This document shows positions 59,300 to 64,000 of a stretch of DNA of 64,000 nucleotides, one piece after another (within the stretch, counting starts at the first letter, position 1; every line of letters begins with the position of its first letter). A program made the position numbers and the translations under genes. The stretch comes from Sulfurovum lithotrophicum (GTDB lineage: Bacteria > Campylobacterota > Campylobacteria > Campylobacterales > Sulfurovaceae): NCBI RefSeq assembly GCF_000987835.1, contig NZ_CP011308.1:1984001-2048000 (forward strand). The letters run 5' to 3'. The notes under the pieces were generated by a model that was given only the letters and a program-made list of their open reading frames with translations, was not told the DNA's origin and made no database searches.

Positions 59300-61480
59300 C
59301 TACTTCCTCCTCTTTCTTATCACAGTTTTCTGTCGGTTGTTATAGGCACGATAGAGCAGCCAGGCCATCAGCAGCACAAAGACAATGAGCAGTACCAGAG
59401 GCAGGATCACCGGCTGGTTCCACTCCTGCTGTTTTTTGGCTCTGAGCGCTGCATCGATCTTTTTGTATTTTAACGTATTGTTCGCCATGGCATTGGGCAG
59501 CACATTCCGGAACCACTGATGTGAGAGTGCAAGCGACTTGGGGTGAAAACCCCAGACCCAGGGGGCATCCTCTCTGGCGATCTGAACCATCTTCTCTATC
59601 TTCACTTTTCTCTCAGGCGTATTCTTCATTGTTTTAATCTCATTGAAAAGGCTGTCAAATTCAGGATTCTTGTAGTTGGAACTGTTGATCCCCGCCCCGT
59701 TAGTATCGACCGAAGCATTGCCTCCATACAATAAAAAAAGAAAGTTTTCCGGGTCGGGGTAGTCCGCATTCCATCCCCAGGAGAATATCTGCGTTTTTCC
59801 TTTTCTGATCTTGTCCTGAAAACGGTTATAGTCCGTAGCACGGATCACCAGCTGGATCCCCAGTTTGGCAAACTGCTTGCGCCTCCAGTCCATCAGTGCC
59901 CGGTCATCCGGACCTGTAGCCGTCGAATCATAAAAGAGTTTCAGCTGTTTGCCTGTCTTTGAGGAAATGCCTCCGGGATAGCCCGCCTCGGCCAACAATC
60001 TTTTGGCTACAGAAAGCGGCTTTCTGACCCTTTTGCCCTCTTTCCAGTCATAGACCACCTTGTTGGTCCCCGCTTCACCTTCTTCATATCCGAAAATACC
60101 GGGAGGAATGGGTCCCTGTGCCGGGATACCGCGTTCATTCATGAAAATGGAGATATACTCTTCCTGATTCTGCGCGATACTGATCGCCTGACGCAGTTTT
60201 CTGGCAGATTCGGAGTAACCTCCTACCACAGGATCAACCATATTGAATGCCATATAGAAGATGGAAGGCTGTACGGAGCCCTTCAGTTCTATCCCTTTTT
60301 TTCTCATCTCCTCGCTCAGGCCCATAGTACCCGAAGCGGAAATCTGTACTGCCTGGTCAAAGGCTTCCGAGGAAATGCCTGAAGCATCATAATATCCCTG
60401 TAGAAACTTGTTCCACAGAGGGATATTCTCTTTTTCAAGCGAATAGATAATTTCATCGATGAAAGGGAGTTTTTTCCCTGCATCTTTGAGCAGCGATACA
60501 TCGATACCTTCAGCTTTGGCCGATTCTTTATCCAATGCCGGGTAGCGCTCCTCATGAAAATTGGGATTGGCTTTGAGCCGCATCACTCTGTTGGGATTGT
60601 TCTCGGCCAGATAATAGGCTCCCGTACCCACAGGATACCAGTTAAGAGTCATGTTTTTGGCAATGAGCCCCTTTTGCTGATAGAAAAGATCAGCCTCCCA
60701 GGGGATAGGGGCGAAAAAGTTCATAGAAAGCCAATAGAGAAATTGCGGATAGCGTCCCTTAATCGTGATGACCAGCGTGTTGTCATCGGCGACACGGACA
60801 CCTTCTATATGGTAAGGTCTAAGGTCCAGCCGTTCCTCTTTCTCCTTTTTCTCTTGAGCGATTTTGCTGATCTTTTCGGAAAAGGTATCCAGTCCGGTGA
60901 TATATTCTGTCATCGTATCAAGTATGGGGGAGTGGTTCTGCCTGACAGCCATCCGTTTGATGGCATAGGCATAATCTTCTGCTTTGAGCCTGCGTGTTGA
61001 CTGCTTTTTGAAATCTTTTAGAGAGTCGATGGATGCCAATGCTTTTTCATCCAGATGGCCATAGAGCAGTTCCCCTTTTTCATTTTTGACAAAAGCGGGA
61101 TGGTCCTGATAACGGATATTTTTTCTCAAAGTCAATGTATATTCTGTAAATGCGACACTGCTGCTGTTCTCATCCACCTCTGTACCGTTCGCATCCAGGT
61201 AATGCACCAGAGGCATTTTGGTCAATGTCAACGGTTCAAGTTCATAGGGACGTTTCAGATAATTGTACTGCAAAGGCGGTTCATAGATCTGTCCGATGAA
61301 GGCCCATTCGTTGGCATTATAGGAGATAACGGGGTCAAGACGTTTGGGCGGCAGGGAAAAAGCGGAAAAGAGTATATTACTTTTCACTTTATTCACTTCG
61401 TGGGGGCTATTCCAGACGGCACTCTGCAATGATATAGAAAAACCCAACAGTAACAGAAGAGAAAAAAAGTACCTATACAT
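59300..61480 (-). CDS. ABC transporter substrate-binding protein (YejA-like, SBP family 5)
   Basis: A 726-residue periplasmic binding protein of family SBP_bac_5, with signal peptide FFSLLLLLGFSISLQSA. Typical segments are KRLDPVISYNANEWAFIGQIYEPPLQY, NWYPVGTGAYYLAENNPN, and AGINSSNYKNPEFDSLFNEI. The C-terminus has an additional transmembrane helix (VILPLVLLIVFVLLMAWLLY) and a basic tail, so the protein is probably anchored to the membrane rather than free. First gene of the five-gene yej-gph operon. Ligand probably peptides; not provable from sequence. Confidence 0.9.
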   Translation of the reverse strand: MYRYFFSLLLLLGFSISLQSAVWNSPHEVNKVKSNILFSAFSLPPKRLDPVISYNANEWAFIGQIYEPPLQYNYLKRPYELEPLTLTKMPLVHYLDANGTEVDENSSSVAFTEYTLTLRKNIRYQDHPAFVKNEKGELLYGHLDEKALASIDSLKDFKKQSTRRLKAEDYAYAIKRMAVRQNHSPILDTMTEYITGLDTFSEKISKIAQEKKEKEERLDLRPYHIEGVRVADDNTLVITIKGRYPQFLYWLSMNFFAPIPWEADLFYQQKGLIAKNMTLNWYPVGTGAYYLAENNPNRVMRLKANPNFHEERYPALDKESAKAEGIDVSLLKDAGKKLPFIDEIIYSLEKENIPLWNKFLQGYYDASGISSEAFDQAVQISASGTMGLSEEMRKKGIELKGSVQPSIFYMAFNMVDPVVGGYSESARKLRQAISIAQNQEEYISIFMNERGIPAQGPIPPGIFGYEEGEAGTNKVVYDWKEGKRVRKPLSVAKRLLAEAGYPGGISSKTGKQLKLFYDSTATGPDDRALMDWRRKQFAKLGIQLVIRATDYNRFQDKIRKGKTQIFSWGWNADYPDPENFLFLLYGGNASVDTNGAGINSSNYKNPEFDSLFNEIKTMKNTPERKVKIEKMVQIAREDAPWVWGFHPKSLALSHQWFRNVLPNAMANNTLKYKKIDAALRAKKQQEWNQPVILPLVLLIVFVLLMAWLLYRAYNNRQKTVIRKRRK

Positions 61481-61616
61481 TCGTAAAAATCATTCCTTCA
61501 ATAATATAGTAAATAGTGAAGGATTTTAGCATATTTTTCTATAGAATGATATACAAAATTAAATAGGGTACAATAACTCCTTATTTCATCAGTTTATTTG
61601 ATGAATAAGATCAGTA

Positions 61617-61649
61617 GTTCAGTGAAAAAATCATTTTTTTTCACTGAAC
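61617..61649. promoter_or_regulatory. Long hairpin in the yej-sqr divergent region
   Basis: A perfect 14-bp stem: GTTCAGTGAAAAAA (61617-61630), 5-base loop, and its complement 61636-61649. It lies between divergent genes, so it is not a normal operon-end terminator, although the U-run on its right arm looks terminator-like. An operator or the relic of an older gene end is possible. A weaker palindrome around CATCA/TGATG precedes it. Confidence 0.5.
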
Positions 61650-61730
61650 ATAATTTAAACCATAATAACTGATTATAATCATAATTGAATTGTAAAGTTT
61701 AATTTAGTTTTAAATGAGCTTGGCCTAAAA

Positions 61731-61736
61731 TATAAT
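61731..61736 (+). promoter_or_regulatory. Likely -10 box of sqr
   Basis: TATAAT, 30 bases before the sqr ATG, preceded by periodic A/T tracts but no clear -35, as usual for Campylobacterota sigma-70 promoters. The leader would be about 23 bases with AAGGAAGG as ribosome site. Confidence 0.6.
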
Positions 61737-61765
61737 TGTCTAAAAATTAATTAAGAAGGAAGGAT

Positions 61766-63217
61766 ATGGCACGATTAGTAGTTATGGGTGGTGGCGTCTC
61801 AGGACACACTGCTGCAACATTTGCAAAAGATTGGCTGGGTGACGAGCACGAAGTAGTGGTTGTAACTCCAAATTCACAATGGAACTGGATTCCATCAAAT
61901 ATATGGGTAGGTGTAGGTCAAATGACCAAGGAGGAAGTTGTCTTCCCTTTGGCACCCGTGTATGAAAAAGCAGGTATCGATTTCAGACAGGCAAAAGCAG
62001 TTTCCATTCATCCAAACGGTGGAGAGAAGAGTGACAAAGAGTATATCACGATCGAATATACAGGACAGGGCAAAGAGGGACAGACCGAAGAAATTACTTA
62101 TGATTACCTCATCAATGCTACAGGTCCAAAACTGAACTTCGGTGCAACACCTGGTTTGGATGAAGGTCACACTGTTTCTGTCTGTACTGCCGACCATGCG
62201 GTACATGCGAACCTTGAGCTCAAGAAGGTCTTCGAAAAGGCAAAAACAGAGAAGCAGAAAATTCTTGTCGGTACCGGTCACGGTATGTGTACCTGTCAGG
62301 GTGCCGCGTTCGAATATATCTTCAACATCGAGCACGAAGCGAACAAAGCAGGCGTCAGAGACAACCTTGAGATCAAGTGGATCTCCAACGAATCATTCCT
62401 CGGTGACTTCGGTATCGGTGGTCTACACATGAAACGTGGGGGTTATGCTGCCTCTTCAAGACTTTTCGCCGAATCACTCTACTCTGAGAGAGGGATCCCT
62501 TGGATCATTGGAGCACATGTCTCTAAAGTTGAAGCAGGAAAGGCACACTACGAACTTCTTGATGGTTCGACCGGAGAAGAAGAGTTCGATTTTGCAATGC
62601 TCATTCCGCCATTTGCAGGTGTGGGGCTCAAAGCATACGATAAAGACGGTTCAGACATCACTGACACGATCTTCGCACCGAACGGCTTCATGAAAGTTGA
62701 TGCAAAGTATGATGCCGGTGCCTACGAGAACTGGAAAGCGTCTGACTGGCCAAGAACGTATCAGAATCCGACATATTCAAATATGTTCGCATGCGGTATT
62801 GCATTCGCACCTCCGCACCTGATCTCCAAGCCGATGTCATCAGTGAACGGTACACCGATCAACCCGACACCGCCAAGAACAGGTATGCCTTCAGGTATCA
62901 TCGGTAAAAATGTAGCACACTCCGTATGTGACCTGATCAAAAAAGGTCCTGACGCACACCTTCATGAAGCCTCCATGGCGGAAATGGGTGCAGCGTGTGT
63001 TGCATCTGCAGGTAAAGGTCTTACAGACGGTACGGCTGCAGCATTGACCGTTTATCCTGTCGTTCCTGACTTCGAGAAATATCCGGGACTTGGACGTGAC
63101 CTTGACTATACCTTTGGTGAGATCGGACTTGCAGGGCACTGGATCAAGCATATCCTGCATCACCTGTTCATCTATAAAGCAAAACTCAAGCCAGGCTGGA
63201 CTCTCATCCCAGAGTAA
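61766..63217 (+). CDS. sqr: Sulfide:quinone oxidoreductase
   Basis: A 483-residue FAD flavoprotein that oxidises sulfide and reduces quinone at the membrane. The FAD motif is VVMGGGVSGHTAATFAKDWL (residues 5-24). Cysteines candidate for the redox site are C140, the GMCTCQG pair C175/C177 and C343 in FACGIAFAPP, the three regions expected in SQR. The C-terminal amphipathic and hydrophobic helices (GHWIKHILHHLFIYKAKL) suit monotopic membrane binding. It is longer than the classical type with an extended C-terminal third, so it belongs to one of the larger SQR types; I do not assign the type number. A 54-residue gene follows. Confidence 0.93.
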   Translation: MARLVVMGGGVSGHTAATFAKDWLGDEHEVVVVTPNSQWNWIPSNIWVGVGQMTKEEVVFPLAPVYEKAGIDFRQAKAVSIHPNGGEKSDKEYITIEYTGQGKEGQTEEITYDYLINATGPKLNFGATPGLDEGHTVSVCTADHAVHANLELKKVFEKAKTEKQKILVGTGHGMCTCQGAAFEYIFNIEHEANKAGVRDNLEIKWISNESFLGDFGIGGLHMKRGGYAASSRLFAESLYSERGIPWIIGAHVSKVEAGKAHYELLDGSTGEEEFDFAMLIPPFAGVGLKAYDKDGSDITDTIFAPNGFMKVDAKYDAGAYENWKASDWPRTYQNPTYSNMFACGIAFAPPHLISKPMSSVNGTPINPTPPRTGMPSGIIGKNVAHSVCDLIKKGPDAHLHEASMAEMGAACVASAGKGLTDGTAAALTVYPVVPDFEKYPGLGRDLDYTFGEIGLAGHWIKHILHHLFIYKAKLKPGWTLIPE

Positions 63218-63300
63218 AAAAGGCTTAAAGCTTTATACGAGAAAAATGGTGTCCTGACAATGTTTGGATACCAAAAGATAAATTAATAAAAAGGAAAGAC

Positions 63301-63465
63301 ATGCAAAGAATTGAAGAAACAGTTAAACCTTATGACCAGAACTTTACAACTATGGTACCAACAGGTTTTGTAAAATTTATGAGAACATGCCTTATCTGGC
63401 AATTTCTCAGATTTATCGCGATCAATATCAAAATGATCATCGTTGTTAGAAAAAGCCACGGCTAA
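63301..63465 (+). CDS. 54-residue basic membrane-associated protein downstream of sqr
   Basis: A short ORF with a strong ribosome site (AAAAAGGAAAGAC). It encodes MQRIEETVKPYDQNFTTMVP and then a hydrophobic, arginine-containing helix (CLIWQFLRFIAINIKMIIVV) ending in RKSHG. It is 83 bp after sqr, on the same strand, and ends just before a hairpin, so it is likely in the sqr transcript. No family recognised. It could help attach SQR to the membrane or be an independent small protein. Confidence 0.65.
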   Translation: MQRIEETVKPYDQNFTTMVPTGFVKFMRTCLIWQFLRFIAINIKMIIVVRKSHG

Positions 63466-63474
63466 TCTTCTATT

Positions 63475-63500
63475 CGCACTCCTCTTTTTTAGGGAGTGCG
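63475..63500 (+). terminator. Terminator-like hairpin after the sqr unit
   Basis: CGCACTCC (63475-63482) pairs with GGAGTGCG (63493-63500) across a T-rich loop. It lies ten bases after the 54-residue gene. No U-run follows, so terminator strength is uncertain. Confidence 0.55.
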
Positions 63501-63576
63501 GATATCTAGACTTTCCTTATTTTAAAATAGAATTTCAATTTCCATTCTGTTTCACAATAAAGAAAAAGAAGACACT

Positions 63577-64000
63577 ATGGTACAAAAACTGGTTATCTAC
63601 CCCGACGACAGGATGAACTGCACCTCAACGGATGTACGTTCTTTCAACCAAACGCTCTGGGACGTATTGGAAGATATGCGCGATACAATGCTGGCACATG
63701 ACATCAAAGCTATGGCTGCTATGCAGATTGCCTATCCCTACAACATTATTCTTATCAAAGAGGGTGAGGAGTATCACGAATATATCAATCCGCGTATCAT
63801 CAAGAATGAAGACCTTTTCGACTCTGAAGAGAGCAGCATCCATTACCCGGATGTAACGGTCACCATCCCTCGTTACGGGAAGATAAAACTGGTGTATGAA
63901 GACCGAAACGGAAAGGTACATTACGAAGACATCGAAGACAGAGAACTTGCTGCGATACTGCAGAGAAAGATAGATATTACCTTTGGTGGAAACATACTCG
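63577..64000 (+). CDS. Peptide-deformylase-like protein lacking catalytic residues, 3' end missing
   Basis: Starts at ATG 63577 and runs off the window; 141 residues visible. The fold signature of peptide deformylase is recognisable end to end (WDVLEDMRDTMLAHDI, then INPRII, then GKIKLVYEDRNGKVHYEDI). The three active-site motifs are altered: GxGLAAxQ reads IKAMAAMQ, EGCLS reads EESSI (Cys to Ser86), and HExDH reads RKIDI (130-134), losing both His and the Glu. It should not bind the catalytic metal. It may have a non-enzymatic ribosome or chaperone-like role. A true def gene is expected elsewhere. Confidence 0.8.
   Translation, partial: MVQKLVIYPDDRMNCTSTDVRSFNQTLWDVLEDMRDTMLAHDIKAMAAMQIAYPYNIILIKEGEEYHEYINPRIIKNEDLFDSEESSIHYPDVTVTIPRYGKIKLVYEDRNGKVHYEDIEDRELAAILQRKIDITFGGNIL

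Noticed and set aside
1-64000. CRISPR array or tandem direct repeats
   Set aside because: No regularly spaced direct repeats were found; the repeats present are palindromic and dispersed.

Overview
The window looks like a chromosomal segment of a sulfur-oxidising, denitrifying Campylobacterota (Epsilonproteobacteria), closest in flavour to Sulfurovum or Sulfurimonas. This rests on the combination of cytochrome cd1 nitrite reductase and cNor, a sulfide:quinone oxidoreductase, a flavocytochrome-c-like flavoprotein, the petABC bc1 complex, a four-subunit pyruvate-type ferredoxin oxidoreductase in gamma-delta-alpha-beta order (as used with the reductive TCA cycle), LuxS, and overlapping minus-strand operons. 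No rRNA, tRNA or CRISPR array was seen. The taxon is inferred from gene content, not from a database comparison.

Layout. 1-10.5 kb: a denitrification block (nirF fragment, trkH-trkA, a pentaheme cytochrome, nirS, a 53-residue protein, norB, norC and several small membrane proteins). It is organised around FNR-type TTGAY-N4-RTCAA boxes placed about 41.5 bp before good -10 boxes, with RNA hairpins at most gene junctions. 10.5-18 kb: amino-acid, purine and redox housekeeping genes (ilvE, an SPFH protein, hisIE, purF, dapB, trxB, trxA, a PhyH-type dioxygenase, yraN). 18.3-22.5 kb: an A/T-rich accessory island with an ORF6N protein, a 5'-nucleotidase, a nucleoside 2-deoxyribosyltransferase and a SIR2/P-loop-kinase fusion, flanked by related palindromic repeats. 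I regard this as the best candidate for an undescribed (probably anti-phage, NAD/nucleotide-centred) system. 22.5-33 kb: a cytoplasmic-type formate dehydrogenase catalytic subunit, yajQ, an inserted zinc-ribbon/nuclease gene, hom, an aminotransferase, rRNA methyltransferases and rpmE. 33-35 kb: moeA and queD separated by a 272-bp element with terminal inverted repeats. 35-41 kb: peroxiredoxin, two MFS transporters, the FccB-like flavoprotein and a TauE-type permease. 41-51 kb: queE-moaA, petABC, mnmG, ribE, a MnmC-type methyltransferase and luxS. 51-61.5 kb: porCDAB and a yejABEF-like peptide ABC transporter ending in a HAD phosphatase. 61.7-64 kb: sqr with a 54-residue downstream protein, then a deformylase-like protein that has lost its catalytic residues.

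How it fits together. Sulfide (SQR), sulfur compounds and possibly formate would feed electrons to quinone and through the bc1 complex to c-type cytochromes that supply NirS and NorCB. The petABC operon and the nir/nor block carry the same FNR-type promoter layout, so bc1 and denitrification are probably induced together. Molybdopterin genes (moaA, moeA) would serve formate dehydrogenase and, elsewhere in the genome, nitrate reductase. Intergenic space is rich in short palindromic repeats, several of which abut or overlap stop codons.
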